Shown here: piece after piece, positions 1-11,885 of the stretch | Position numbering within the stretch: the stretch's first letter is position 1 | How the letters are laid out: every line of letters starts with the position of its first letter | Assembly: GCA_026826555.1 (NCBI GenBank) | Contig: JAKSZT010053764.1 | Span: 33,296,778 to 33,360,777 of the forward strand | Direction of reading: 5' to 3' | Length of the DNA: 64,000 bases | From: Tolypeutes matacus | Taxonomy: Eukaryota; Chordata; Mammalia; Cingulata; Chlamyphoridae | Notes under the pieces: model-generated | What the model was told of the DNA's origin: nothing | Databases searched by the model: none | What the model saw: only the letters and a program-made list of their open reading frames with translations | Translations under genes and position numbers: made by a program

Positions 1-407
1 CCATCCAGGAACATGGAATATTCCTTTATTAGACTTTCCTCCTAATGTCCATCAGAAAATTTTTTTGGTTATTTTCATTGCCGGTTCCATATAGTTCTTC
101 TTGGATTTATTACAAAGTGACTTACATTTGTGTTGCTTTGAAAGAGTAGAATATGGTAATTTATATATGTTGCGTAGTCATTTCAAAACTAAATGTGTAT
201 TCTTTGGTTACAAAATGCAAGATTAAATATTTACCTTATTAAATCAATCCTTCAAGTTACATTTCTCAAATTCCCTGTATTTTACCTATCTTTTATCTAT
301 ATGATATGACTCAAAAACAATTTCATAGCAATTTCAGGCCTAATGTTTATAGCCATATATGTCTCCCCATTGCTCGAACACAGGTATTAAATCAGAGTAG
401 GTCTAAT
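1..407. other. unique AT-rich sequence
   Basis: I see no gene, repeat or RNA in this stretch. The sequence is AT-rich with frequent stops in all frames. Confidence 0.5.
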
Positions 408-590
408 CAGAGATCTGAATCCTGGCTGCACATTAGAATCACCTGAGTAGCTTTTTAAAACTATGGATGCTTGATCACACATCCCAGAATGATTTAAAAA
501 GAACCTCAGAAAGTGACGGCCTGGACTTTGGTGCTTTTTAAAATCTCCCCAAAGTGATTCTAATGTAACCAGAGTTTCAAGCCACTGTCC
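408..590 (+). mobile_element. MER5A-like non-autonomous hAT transposon
   Basis: The left half reads 'GGCTGCACATTAGAATCACC' and the right half carries its inverted counterpart 'GTGATTCTAATGTAACCAGA'. This near-palindromic layout of about 180 bp is typical of MER5A in mammals. The arms are diverged and I cannot see clean 8-bp target duplications. It is an old non-coding copy. Confidence 0.75.
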
Positions 591-1337
591 TTGATAATCA
601 TGTACCAATCTCTAGTACCAATCTCACTAGCAAGTGGGTAAAATGCTATCTGGATACTCAAGAAATTTACATACGAAGCCACCAGCAAGGTAGCCTAGGT
701 GCCTAAAAGGAAAATTCTGAGCACCAGACGTCTGAGTTCTAATCCTGAGCCTGCAACAGACTTTTCCTCTAACTGAGCTATTTCTGCCTCTCAGCTCTTT
801 TGTGCCTTGTTTGTCTCGCTTGTCTGTAAGTGGGGTGAATTAATTCATCTGTAGGAGAAACTTTAAGCTCAACCAATTAAAAATGTTTCTATAAGTTAAT
901 ACATAAGAACCAGTTAAACAAATAAACAAAACAAACAAAAACAGGGATTACAGGTAGATTGGATGCACATCTAGTCCTATGTAGTTCAATAGTGAGGTTT
1001 TATATAGAGTCTCAAACTCAGAGACCCTCAGGGGCTAAAAAGTTAATGCCAGTTTGTGAAGCAGTCTGGTCTAAGAAATACGGGATCTGACATCAACTTA
1101 AGAGTCATGCAATGTCTAAAGACATTCTAATTCAGTTATACAGACTATGGTTTCCAAAGTAGGATGAATTCAACCCAGCAAGTACACCAAATGACCCTGT
1201 GGGTTCCAAAGAATAATAATCTTTATTAATATTTAATGTGTGGATTGACAGTAATGCATACATATAAATTAGAATGCATGTATTGGAGAAGCATGTGAGA
1301 AACTTTTTCATTGAAAGAGTACATGATTTAAAAGAAT
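591..1337. other. unique sequence
   Basis: No gene or repeat is recognised, apart from a short A-rich patch (AAAC-like) near 918-945. Confidence 0.45.
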
Positions 1338-1528
1338 GTTTGGACATTACTGACATAGACAAGTCACATGTCCTTGAACTAGTTACTTAACTTCCCCAAA
1401 CTCCAGTTTCCTTAACCGTAAAATAGGAATAATAACAGAACCTTCTTTGCAGGGCTGTGGTGAGAGTTAAATGAGACAATTAAAACATGTCTCAATGAAT
1501 GTCAGATACTATTATGACTAATTATTAT
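1338..1528 (+). repeat. MIR SINE, sense
   Basis: The stretch has the MIR core order: a 'CTTGAACTAGTTACTTAACTT' type segment, then 'CAGTTTCCTTAACCGTAAAA', then 'GTTAAATGAGACAATTAAAAC' and an end resembling 'ATTATTATGACTAATTATTA'. The tRNA-like head is missing or eroded. It abuts an L2 copy. Confidence 0.8.
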
Positions 1529-1529
1529 C

Positions 1530-1890
1530 CAAATTAACTGTCCTCTGGTCTATTGAAACCATTTTTCATCTGGCCTCCATGTTACAAAAACTTCTGCTCT
1601 ATTGTTAACTGTTATTTTTCTAGAATACAGCCCAAACATGTTACGTTCCTGCTTAGAAGAGATCCACCCACACAGATCACTGGTTGGTTCCCTGTTGTCT
1701 AGAGAACACATGCAGTAGCAAATATTGCAGTCAAGATCATTCTCCAACTGGCCTCTCCCTCCTTCCCAGGCTGTGTCACCCCTCAGTGACACAGACCCAA
1801 TGGTTTGCTGGCACTGGACTCTGCCCTTTCTTCAATATGCCAGGTATGTTTGTACCTCCTTATTATCTCTTCTGGGAATTCCCTTCCTCT
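1530..1890 (+). repeat. L2 LINE fragment, sense
   Basis: This follows the L2 3' region: 'TTCCCTGTTGTCTAGAGAA', then a 'CAAGATC...CTGGCCTCTCCCTCC' segment, then '...CAATATGCCAGGTATG'. It is diverged and non-coding and ends at a poly(T) tract. Confidence 0.6.
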
Positions 1891-1915
1891 GTTTTTTTTT
1901 TTTTTTTTTTTTTTT
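1891..1915. repeat. poly(T) tract
   Basis: A run of about 25 T. It follows the L2 fragment and may be the reverse-strand tail of a tiny retroinsertion, but I see no paired target duplication. Confidence 0.7.
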
Positions 1916-2810
1916 CCCCTAACAAGGTCCCACTGTCTAGACTAGTTGATTAATTAATGTTCTTAGAATATGTCTGGTAGAAATGGGGGTAGGAAAAACA
2001 GAACATATTTGGGATATCTTAGAAGATATCAGAAATTGCCAATGATAACTAGACAATGAAGAGTTGTTATGAGACTTAAGCTGAAATAATCATCAAACCT
2101 AAAACCATTGAAGTAGATAGGATCACAGTCCAGAGGGCTTGACATTTACTATTGCAAGGAGAGGAAGCTAGAACTTGGATTAAGAAAAAGCTGGGTGATA
2201 AGAATAACAAGGCAAAGAACAGGAAACATTCTCTCTATTTGACTGAAGGTATTAAGACTAGATATAAATAGCCTAAGTGAGTGATGTTTTATAAGTCATT
2301 CAATAATTCTTGGTCTTTCCTCAACTGTAAAATCAAGGGAGTTCAAATAGAAAATCTGTAAGATCCAGGTTTTAACACTCTATCTTTCTCTCAATAAAGA
2401 AGCAGAAAATTATAACATTTACACTTACATTTATTTATGTTGTTCAATTTAATAATGCATGTGTAATTCTAGAACCAATGAGAAGATATGGACAATAGAA
2501 AAGTAGAAAAAAGTGTGACCATTTATTTCTGGAGGAAAAATACATCATTTCACACTTTGGACTAGGAAATTCTCTGCCTTAATCTAAATAAAATAAGTAC
2601 CAATTTAAATATAGTAAAGTTAAAGCAAGCATCCTCTCACAGTGAAGAGAGGACCATGATAAATAAATATTCCAGATGTTAACTTATCCTGATTCACTTT
2701 CCATCTCTTCTTCATTATCCAGGAGGACTGAGATTTGAGTTCCAATTAGATTTCTTTATTGTAAAGATATACAAGTGTTTCTTGGTTTACATAGTATTAG
2801 TGTTGCTCTT
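1916..2810. other. unique AT-rich sequence
   Basis: No recognised gene or repeat. ORFs are short and unsupported. Confidence 0.45.
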
Positions 2811-2823
2811 AAAAATTTGTTTG

Positions 2824-2912
2824 GGTGTGCAGATGTAGCTCAATGATTGAGCACCTGCTCCCATGTATGAGGTCCTGAGTTCAATCTCCAGTTCTGCCTT
2901 AAAAAAAAATTG
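2824..2912 (+). mobile_element. DAS-type tRNA-derived SINE, monomer
   Basis: The head reads 'GATGTAGCTCAATGATTGAG' (A-box region) and 'GAGTTCAATCTCC' (B-box region) and is followed by an A-run. The flanks 'AAAAATTTGTTTG' (about 2811-2823) and 'AAAAATTGTTTG' (after the tail) look like a target duplication with one indel. It is moderately diverged. Confidence 0.8.
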
Positions 2913-3270
2913 TTTGAAATTTAAATTTCTATAAATTAAATCATTTGAAATAAAACAGAAGCTCTCACTTTTCAAGGGAAACCTATGATGAATCATTTTC
3001 TTAAATAGGGAAACTTTTAGTAGGATACTAGCTCTGAACACTGTCTGAACACTGGATTTTTTAAAAGTTTGGAACATTTAGAATTGCAAATATAAGTATT
3101 AATGATATAAATTGAACATACGAATATAAATTTATATAAACTCTTATGAAAGTCCAGACAGTTCATATATGTTAATGAAAATAATTAGCTAAAGCTGTGT
3201 ATGCTGTCCAACATGGCAGCCACTAGCAACATGTGGTTATTGAGCCATGAAATATGGCTAGTCTAAATTG
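2913..3270. other. unique AT-rich sequence
   Basis: Nothing recognised. It is a short AT-rich spacer between a SINE and an LTR. Confidence 0.4.
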
Positions 3271-3275
3271 AGATG

Positions 3276-3951
3276 TTTAGCAGTTTGAGATTGTTTATTA
3301 ATTCCAAAAATAGATATTGGATTATGTTTGTGAACTGGTATATTCCTCTGGGCATATTAGATTGGATTGGATTCAGAAGTTTCACTTTTACTGGATTAAA
3401 TAATGATAAAGGCTTTGATTGGGCCATGTCAGTGGGACATTGAGTCCCCGTCCCCTTGGTGAAAAACAGAGAAAAACGACATGGCAGAGGAGTTAGTTGG
3501 AGTTTTGATCCTGGAGCCCTGAAAGTAAGCACACAGAGAAGCAGATAAGTGAGGGGCTCCATTAGACACGGCAGAGGCCCGGGGAAGAGAAACAAACTGT
3601 ACACCTGATAGTCTACAGGTGGCCTTGTGGCAAGAGCAAAGCAGCTGAGCCCAGAGAGAAACAAGCCCCGGGAGAGAGACAAGACTTGTCCCAGTCTGCG
3701 GCTGAGACTGGAAGAAGCTGGGACCATGGAGCCTTGGGAGGAGGAGGAAGACTGAATCCTCACAGACATCGCCCGCCATCTTGCATAAACACGTGGCAAC
3801 AGACTATGGGTGAGAAAGTACCTCTTATAGTACCTTGAGTTGGACTCTTTAGGGCCTTGTGACTGTAAGCTTCTACCCCAAATAATTACCCTTTATAAAA
3901 GCCAACCAATTTTTGGTATTTTGCATCAGCACCCCTTTGGTTGACTAATAC
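3276..3951 (+). mobile_element. solo MaLR-like LTR, type A
   Basis: About 676 bp, with the start 'TTTAGCAGTTTGAGAT' (other copies begin TGTAGCAGTTTG) and the end 'GGTTGACTAATAC'. Near the 3' end are 'CCCTTTATAAAAGCC' (TATA-like) and 'TTTGCATCAGCACC'. The 5-bp flanks AGATG (3271-3275) and AGATG (3952-3956) fit the 5-bp duplication of ERVL/MaLR elements. There is no internal region, so this is a recombined solo LTR. Antisense ORFs of 116 and 178 codons lie here and look like chance. Confidence 0.8.
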
Positions 3952-3956
3952 AGATG

Positions 3957-4093
3957 TATTATAAGTGTAACATATCCACAGGATTTTGAAGAATTAATAG
4001 CGAAAAAAAAACAGGAAATTTTCTCAATAATTTTTATAATGTTTATATCTTGAAATAACATTTTTTATATATTGGGTTAAAAAATACATTATT
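3957..4093. other. AT-rich spacer
   Basis: Short AT-rich stretch with no recognised feature. Confidence 0.4.
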
Positions 4094-4110
4094 AAAATTA
4101 ATTTCCCCTG

Positions 4111-4197
4111 AAATATATTAAAAACCCACTGAGCTGCACATTTAAAAAGGGTAAATTTTATGGCATATGAATTATATCTCAATTTTTTTAAATAAAA
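4111..4197 (+). mobile_element. tiny 5'-truncated L1-type 3' end insertion
   Basis: About 87 bp, containing 'GGTAAATTTTATGGCATATG' and 'ATTATATCTCAA', which resemble old L1 3' termini, then an A-rich tail. It is bracketed by perfect 17-bp copies of AAAATTAATTTCCCCTG at 4094-4110 and 4198-4214. The perfect duplication indicates L1-machinery integration, relatively young compared with nearby repeats. Confidence 0.75.
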
Positions 4198-4214
4198 AAA
4201 ATTAATTTCCCCTG

Positions 4215-5470
4215 TTTCTTTTTTACTTTTTTAATGTGGCTTCTAAGAAAATTAAAATTTGCATCTATGACCCTTGTGACATTTCTGTAGACAGTGGTGA
4301 TCTAAAGGTCTTAAATATGGAGTTCGGCCTGTATAATGCTTGCTGAGACCTCAGCACCTGTATTCATCACAGGATCAGGAAAATGGAAATTATGGACTCT
4401 GAGTGATTTATCTTGCTATTTAATTAGAACTTGCTTTTTCCTATTTCAAATGGAATATATCACTTGGGATAGACTTCCCTGGTGACATTTTCTTCCAAAT
4501 TTTGTATATGTAAGATAAAAAATCTTGTCGATGATGTTGAAAGCCTTTCTTCATTAAAAGATTTTCTAGATGCACTCAACATGAGCTTTATATACCCTGC
4601 TTAGAAAAGAAAGTGCTTGAAGTAGCAGAATATTCAAAAACAAAAAAAGAAAATGCAAATATGGGAAGCACAGAAGTGGATTCAGGAGTAGGCCACACAA
4701 CACTACTTCTAAAGTAAAAAATATGCACACTATGTATTTAAGTAGTGACTGAACACCTAAAGGTAAGAGTCTTAATCTGGCTTAAAGAATGACTTCCTTT
4801 CATAATTTTTTTTTTATTTCGTTTCAAAGTCCTGAGTATATTGCTTTAAAAACGGTCAGGCTTGACTTAGACATATAAATTATTCACAGACCCTAATAAA
4901 TATCCCATTTTTGAAATGGGACAGGTATAATAATAAGTGGGACTAAAATTCTTTAAATCCCTGAGAGACTTTTTTTCACAAAGGTTTGGATCCGTAACTA
5001 ATTAAATATGAGACTTGCCTATGGAGATTCGGGTTCACAATAAAACAGTCCCGATGGTGAAAAGCCTTTCACATTTTGGAAGACAAAACTTTGTTTTTCT
5101 CTTCCCCTGTTGTTTCTTTTAATGACTGATAATAAAACAGAAGAAAATACATTTTAGCCCTCAGACACATCTGGAAATGATATTTCAAATAACCCTCCCA
5201 TGGGTGTCCTAGAATGAAGTTTAAGTGCCCTCACGACTTACTTCCTTACCTCTGGAAACTCTCTTGATGAAATCAGAAGATTATTGACAGTACTGTGATT
5301 TCCTTGGGTTTGGGGAAAATAAATATGCATTCCTCTCCTTTTAAAACTGAGCAGCAGTGCCCTTACTACTTCAACTATGTGACTGGTTGGGTCAATGATA
5401 TGCTGTTCAGAAAACCAAAAAAAAAATTTTTTTTAAGTAAAAATCCACTTTGTCAGGAAAGTTCATCAAC
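4215..5470. other. unique sequence
   Basis: No gene or repeat is recognised. The 99-codon ORF at 5295-5594 shows no familiar domain. Confidence 0.45.
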
Positions 5471-5474
5471 TATT

Positions 5475-5635
5475 CAGTGCTGGAACTCAAGGGCCTTAGA
5501 GACATCTCGCCCACACCCAAAGCCTTCTAACCCACACACAACATTGTACATGACGTTGAGGGGAGTGAGGGTCAAGGAGGTAGGACAGCTTTGACATGAG
5601 ACCATGTAGCTAATTGGCAGTTAAACAGTTCAAAA
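5475..5635 (-). repeat. MIR-like remnant, antisense
   Basis: Reads 'GGGCCTTAGAGACATCTCGC' and ends 'GACCATGTAGCTAATTGGCA', similar to the antisense MIR pattern of a cut-off repeat head followed by 'cacacagctaatt'. It is highly diverged and could be another ancient repeat. Confidence 0.35.
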
Positions 5636-6430
5636 TGTTAAATTCCTTCACCTCAAAATGCATTGCCTTCTTACACATCAATGAGATCCAGCAAACCCTC
5701 CTGAATAACATTAGGTGTTAATCAATACTGAGGTCTTGTTTTCGTCCATTTATTGCTTGTCCCAAAGCTCTTTAGCAAATGTGGACAGAGTGATAGGTAG
5801 AAATGATGAGGTTTCATTAGCCTGTGACTTGCCTGAATGTCTAGACTTCAGCAATTAAATTCTTATTGTTTTGATCTTCTTCAATATTAAGGTGAGTTGC
5901 CACTGCTGAATAATTTGTTCAAAGAGCACCAAAATTGTCGGATGGGCAATGGTGAGTTTCCCATGACTGGCATGTTTAGAAGGCCATGTTTCTAGACTTG
6001 TGATGAACCATACTTATTTGTACAGAATACCCACCTAAAGAAATTGAGACACATACAAAGAAAGAGAAAAGAGAAGGAGCACACGTGATTAGAACTCCCT
6101 GCTCATTGCTTAGGAACTTCAGATGTTGCGTTCATACTCTAGAGCTTCTACTCCACCTCCACTGCACTCCCTGCCTAGCCCTTCAGAAAGCCAGGTCATT
6201 GAGCCACCTACAAACCCAGTTCTTTCATAGTTGCTTTACTCTCATTGAGAACAAAAGAATTCTCAAGGTTCACACCAATGTGATCCCAATGCCATGTTCT
6301 AATCCATACGAATTATCACTTCTGGCAACAAGATCAAAGTGGCTTTTACTTTTAATTTGGTCAGTCTCTTGAGTACAAAATATCAATAATAATGTTACTG
6401 TTTTTGCTCAAAGATATTATTACTAAAACT
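5636..6430. other. unique sequence
   Basis: No recognised feature. Confidence 0.4.
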
Positions 6431-6441
6431 CTTTAGAACTG

Positions 6442-7002
6442 CAGTTCCCAAACTGTACACCAAGGGGCCCTGAGCTAGTGTGCTCAGGGGGTATTGTGAA
6501 GTTTTGGTGGCACATAGCAATACCCAATCAAAGGAAATTTGGACACAGTGCGTATTACAAGGTCCCGGGAGTAGACAATTTCAACATTAGATCACACTAT
6601 GTTTCTTTCTATGACATCATATCTTTGTGTAGCTGGGTATTTGGTGGGTACTGTGATATAAAGCAAGTGCTGTGTGAAAAATCAATGTGGATCAAGAAAT
6701 GAAGGTTACAGTGTCAATTTTATTGCCAGGTTTGAGAAGCTGTCCAGTGCCCAAGATAAACACGTCCCGTTAGTAAGAAACTGTAGTTACTTAAGTGTAA
6801 AATAACAATAGTATTTTTTTCTTTCAGTGTATGCATATCATCTTTTCTTATGGTTACTAAATTTTTAGGACACAAATAATATTGAGTTGATCTAAGTACT
6901 TAATAAACAACTCCTTTGTATTTCTTTTCACCTAGGGCACCATGCAACAATTTCTGAGACAGTCTGATCTCCATGAACTCAAAAAGTTTGAGAATTTCTG
7001 CC
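6442..7002. mobile_element. probable ancient hAT-type DNA transposon
   Basis: The left end 'CAGTTCCCAAACTGTACACC' and the inverted right end ('CAGAAATTCTCAAACTTTTT' on the other strand) look like hAT terminal repeats ('CAGTGGTTCCCAAACTTT' type). About 560 bp. A 74-codon ORF inside (6478-6702) shows no recognised transposase motif. I do not see a matching 8-bp duplication, so family and boundaries are uncertain. Confidence 0.5.
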
Positions 7003-8495
7003 TAGGATGTCCAAGACCCGATACTGTGGTGATTTAAAGTGACTTGAGTCCCTGCAAAGAATTGTTGTTTTATTGTTTGCTTTCTACCAGGTTATCAATG
7101 CCCCAACACACCTTCTGACAGGGATGATAAGGAGGAATCCTATTATAACAAAATTGGAAGAATCGCAGGGAAGGAAAATCTACTCAGAAATACCACTGCT
7201 AAGCTACTGAATATGGCATCCAACCTGAAACTGAATAGATCCTTTGTTTAAATGACACATCTAAAGCATATTAAAGAGTCAGCTATCAGTTGATCTGCTT
7301 CTTGGAATCATAAACTGAGAACTTCTCATTTAAAGCAAACCAAATGCAGGAGCCCTAAACAAATTTCCATTTAGCCTTGACATTTCTGACCCTTCCATAA
7401 AGCAGCAACAAATGCAAGAATCACCAGTCACTGAAGGGCGTTTCCATGTAAGAATTTTCATTATCTCACACATCTTCCTGGAAACCTACTTTCCAGTATT
7501 CTGAGTGGGATTGTAATGCCATGATGAAACTCGTGGAAAGAAGTCATGTATGGATTTCGTAGGTCACAATCAAAGAGAAAAAGAAGTGATTTGAACTTTC
7601 TGGTATCATATTATGGCTCTTACAAGCTCCTTCGTGATTGTAAGACAGACTGAAATGCTTGAAATGACCTTAAGTTGATTTAAAATGTCCTGTTACAATC
7701 CCAGTTCTGAACCAGTTGGTTGCAATATGTGGTTTGCCAGCGGTGATCATTTGTGGGTTTGCCTTTCCAGTCCACTTTTACTCAATTATGTCTGTTACTA
7801 GAAGCCACCTTAAATATTTGGGGTGGGGGGCAGGGAGTTGAATAATACATTCCTGTTAAAAATGATGATGACTCTAACTTGGACTTCCCTGAAGCAGATT
7901 TGCCAACAAAACCAATTTCTTATCCTTCAGCATGTTCCTCCATGTTCGGCAATAGTAGCTAATCCTGCCAACTGGGGCAACTTTTCGAGGCTTGTCTTAA
8001 TTATCTCCATCTATAATTAGCTAATGACCAACAGACAAGCAAGAATGTACCCTAGATGCTCCTTTGCCTGTATCCAGTCTTTATTCATTTCACCCTAAGA
8101 GATTTTCCTTGATAAAAACCATGTGGCTGGAACAGATGGCTTGCATGTGTTACCTCCATCTTTATCAGCACCGAGGACATTTCTGTTGGGGTGACTTGAC
8201 AGTAGCAGAATCTTCAGGAGTGTCTACTCTACAGCCATCTGGCACTGATTTTTCAACTACAACCCCCGAGGGTTCATGAGTGTCTCAATGCGAAGAAAGT
8301 AATAACTCTCTGCCCATGCAATTGCTGCAGAAAGTGAGCAGGAATTTCTACACCTACTAATGTAATGCAGAGATAATCTCTGAAATGGTGCTGTCTCCTT
8401 AATAGTAAAAAGACTATGAGATTAAACTGAGAGCTTATTTTAAGCGAAAGTCATCCTGGTACCTGAATTTCGTAGCACTGAAAGATTGAGGAAGC
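7003..8495. other. unique sequence
   Basis: No gene or repeat recognised over about 1.5 kb. The ORFs are short. Confidence 0.45.
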
Positions 8496-8499
8496 CACA

Positions 8500-8620
8500 A
8501 ATATCTTTGGCCTCGTTTTCCTTGTATGTAAAATGGGAATAACATCATCAGCATGGTTAGAAGACTAAATTTGAAGGTGCTATTCAAATATGAGTAACTA
8601 TAATTATCTAAGGAGGAATC
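8500..8620 (+). repeat. MIR SINE fragment, sense
   Basis: Contains 'CCTTGTATGTAAAATGGGAA' followed by 'ACATCATC' and a tail like 'GAGTAACTATAATTATC', the conserved 3' half of MIR. Confidence 0.65.
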
Positions 8621-9660
8621 TGGTATTATGAACTCAGCAGCATTGGGCAATCAGATTTTTGTGCTTTTATTGTTTGTGTTCCCCTTGTGTTTTATTGATT
8701 GTAGGTGCCTGGTTATACCTGTGATAGCCCAAGAGAGTTTTTGCAGTGATAAAGTTGAGGACAGCCTTCTTTTCTACTTCCTTAACACAATAGGTAAGTT
8801 CCCATTTTCTTCAAAAAGCACCTCAGTACTATCTAATATAGAACTAATGTTTAGATTACTTAAACAACCTCATCCTTCTTATAAAGCTTTCAGTAATGAC
8901 AGTGACATAACACGGTAACCTTCTTTTCTTTTAACCTTTGAAATTTTGACGTTTGGAAAATCTCTTCTCAATTTAAATTCCAAATCTCAGTCCTTTCTGT
9001 TTTCTCTCAAAAGCTAGAAGTTTTTTCCTACCTTTGTTTTCTCTTAGTTGTTCTTAATTTGGTAGAATAAATGGGTAGAACATTCTGAAAGTCATTTTCT
9101 TGAAGGGCACTAGAAAACAAAAGCAAAGAAGGAGGCATTCTGAGGGCTAGGAATTGTCCCTTCCCACTTGCTTTTCTATTATACAACTTCCAGGGAAAGT
9201 ATGTTTTCCTTAAACAATATCTGTAAAAAATGTGGGATTTTTTTTTTTTTAATTAACTCAAAATTGAGTCCATCTGAGACCTGCTTCGGATGCCACAGCT
9301 GACCATTCTGTTCCTATCAGGATTTTGAGAAGAGGGAGCTTTTCCTGCTTGTCCGTTAATCCAAATCACATTCTTCCCTTATTGCTGACTCTGCCTGGCA
9401 GATGGGAAGACACTGATAAGCACCGATTGCCTACAGTTGAATGAAATGTAGGTACATATGTACTCTTAACATCAACATGGGCCACCTTAGCTTCTGATTT
9501 AGCTTTAATAAGAGGTCCCCTTCTATCCTCATATGGCAGTTATTGTTTTATTTTGTTTTTCTAAATGTCGACCAAATATGAGCAGTTATTCATGGCAAAT
9601 ATTATGTGTAAAGAAACATAGTTGTTGTCTTTTTCTGAGATGCCACCTCAGTTTAGGGTA
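8621..9660. other. unique sequence
   Basis: No recognised feature. A 96-codon ORF (8628-8918) has a hydrophobic start, but no family, splice pattern or promoter supports it. Confidence 0.4.
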
Positions 9661-9664
9661 CTGC

Positions 9665-9759
9665 TAGGGTGACCAGCTTGTCCAGGTTTTAGCACTGTAA
9701 GTCTGGCACCCCAAGAAATCCCCCAGTGCCGGGCAAACTGGAATAGCTGGTCTCCCTAG
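9665..9759. mobile_element. short palindromic MITE-like DNA transposon
   Basis: Ends AGGGTGACCAGC and GCTGGTCTCCCT are inverted repeats with one mismatch in 12. The middle ('GGTTTTAGCACTGTAAG...CCAGTGCCGGGCAAACTGG') also folds back. The 95-bp size and the TIR resemble small mammalian hAT MITEs. Confidence 0.65.
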
Positions 9760-10590
9760 CACTGCTCAATAGTGCCCTTGATTTGGCCTAAATTTTTCTT
9801 CCTCACAACCATGACTTCTAAAATCATTTCCAACCAAAGCTCTTTTAATAGATATGGGCTCTGCATTCTTTAGTTCGACTTGCTTACGAGTGATTTGGGG
9901 TCAGAGAACTCTTTGCAAGTCTACCCTTCATTCATGAAACACTCTTTTTCCTAATTCCAAGCATCCTATTTTTTAAGCCCTTTTCTTTTTTTATCCATTT
10001 GTAAGCTTTGGAGGACTTTATAAAACGTGAACACTTGAAATCTATTTTATGAATTAATTGGTTGGTTTTGCTGAAGTAGTCAGTTCAATTAAAAGAAAAA
10101 AACTAACCAATATTATTTAAAATAACTGGATTTTATTCATGGTAGAGTTATGGGTGATTTTATTGTATTCTTTTCTAAATCACATGCTACACGTATCACT
10201 TTTACAAAATAAAATGTTTTAAAAATAACTTTAAAAATTAGATTTTAAATCATTTCAATTAAATAAAATTGAAAACCTTCACCAAAATCCATGAGTGGGA
10301 CCTCACTCACCTGGTCAGAGCTGCCCCTGGCAATGATACACAGAGAAATTACCTAGATCTGCCCAGAAAGAAATCATTACAGGAAAAAATTAAGAGACTG
10401 GCCAGAGCCAAGAGATAAAGTAGGAAAGCTGGGGAATTGTAAAGCAGGTCAACCTTGTGACAAGTTGACAGGGTCATTTGAATGAATGAGATTCAGGAAC
10501 AAGATGGCCAGAGCCAAAATAGAGTTTGGATGAGTTAAATGGGGTGTTAGGAAATAAGTCTTATTTTTTTTTTTTTTTACCAGGGAAACT
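9760..10590. other. unique sequence
   Basis: Nothing recognised. 'TGGCCAGAGCCAA' occurs twice, near 10399 and 10505. Confidence 0.4.
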
Positions 10591-10594
10591 TTCA

Positions 10595-10755
10595 CTCATT
10601 TCTTCATTCATATTCACTCAAAAAATATTTACTGAATGCCTCCTTGTGTCAGTGTCTACAACAATGAACCAAGAGTATATTAAAAACCATTACATTTACG
10701 GAACTTATATTCTAGTGTGGTAGTGACAATAGACAGCCAACATAATAAGTAAGTA
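10595..10755. repeat. ancient mammalian interspersed repeat, family uncertain
   Basis: The segment 'CACTCAAAAAATATTTACTG' then 'AATGCCTCC', then '...ACTTATATTCTAGTGTGG' follows a common old mammalian repeat (compare 58390-58700). I cannot name the family from sequence alone. Confidence 0.4.
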
Positions 10756-10756
10756 A

Positions 10757-10780
<24 letters not shown>
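10757..10780. repeat. (TA)n microsatellite
   Basis: About 12 AT dinucleotides next to the poly(T) tail of the dimeric SINE. It was probably the insertion target. Confidence 0.8.
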
Positions 10781-10797
<17 letters not shown>

Positions 10798-10995
10798 GAG
10801 GTTACTGGGGCCGGGGATTGAACCTAGGACCTCATAAGAGGGAAGCTGGCACTCAACCACTGAGCCACATGGGCTCCCCTGAGTTGGTTTTTTTGTTTGT
10901 TGTTTATTTTTGTTTTTAGGAAGCACGGGAACCAAACCCGGGACCTCCCATGTAGGAAGCAGGCTATCAACCGTTTGGGCCATATCCACTCCCCT
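10781..10995 (-). mobile_element. dimeric DAS-type SINE
   Basis: Two antisense tRNA-like heads lie in tandem. One is at about 10800-10878 (B-box read antisense as 'GGGGATTGAACC'), the other at about 10918-10994 ('GGGAACCAAACCCGGG'), joined by an A-rich linker (T-rich as shown). A poly(T) at 10781-10796 marks the 3' tail. TA-rich sequence on both sides fits a duplicated target. Sense order is head, A-rich linker, head, A-tail. Confidence 0.85.
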
Positions 10996-11690
10996 ATATA
11001 TTATTTTTAAAAGTTAAAAGTGCTATGGGGAAAAATAGAGCTAGTTTCAGGACATCAAGAATGCAACCTGGGGTGGGTGGAAGAAGGATTGCAATATTAA
11101 ATTGCAGAGCAGTTAAGGATTCAACTGGTAAAAGTTCTTAAAAAGGATTTAATTTTACCTCCGGAAACAGTTTGTGAATGAAAACAATGACTGTGAAAAT
11201 GCATTGGGATTCAAATACTTTTGATTTCTGGTTTCTCACCTTGGTAGGACAAAAGGACTACAATGAGTTAATGTAACTGGATCCTGCCCAATTTGGGGCC
11301 TTTTTACCCTCAAACTTGTCTCTTCCTATTTTTCTTTACTACAGATGAGATGGGCAAAGCAGTGCTGCTGGAAGTTTCCAGAATATCATGTTAGGGAACA
11401 ACAGAAAGGTTATTTTGTGTAGACAAGCATCATCTTGCAAATTCTTTTTCTACTATGGTCTAGGATAAGATGTAATTCATTAGGGCTTCCCTAATGGAGC
11501 AAACAGAAGAGATTTCTATTTTTAATGCTTTTTTCCCCTAATATTAATATTACTGAGAATTAGTTTTAGTATTTTAATTAATGATCAACACTATTGTATA
11601 TATAAATACATTTATGTGTTGAATAAGCAAAATAACAGAATTTTTAAAGTTTCTATAAATGAAGGATGCCATTGAGCTTCCTCTTTTACT
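10996..11690. other. unique sequence
   Basis: No recognised feature. Confidence 0.4.
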
Positions 11691-11696
11691 TAACCT

Positions 11697-11885
11697 TTTT
11701 TGTTCCGCAGACCCCTTTGCCAGTCAGGTGATAACCATGGACCCCTTACTAAGTCCATAATATACTGTGTATTATTTAATAAATATAGCACACCCACACC
11801 AATACATCCCCACAAGAATAAAGGGTTTTTTGGTTTTTTTTCCATTTAAATTCAAGCTCACGGACCCCTTGTTAAGAACCCCTGC
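11697..11885 (+). mobile_element. probable DNA-transposon remnant
   Basis: 'CCATGGACCCCTTACTAAG' near the left and 'CTCACGGACCCCTTGTTAAG' near the right resemble ends of an old mammalian DNA transposon, with most of the interior lost. Family not named. Confidence 0.4.

Noticed and set aside
3263..3799. Minus-strand ORF of 178 codons (and a 116-codon ORF nested in it)
   Set aside because: It lies almost wholly antisense inside a type A LTR. Similar antisense frames appear in other LTR copies. There is no protein-family similarity and no promoter or splice support.
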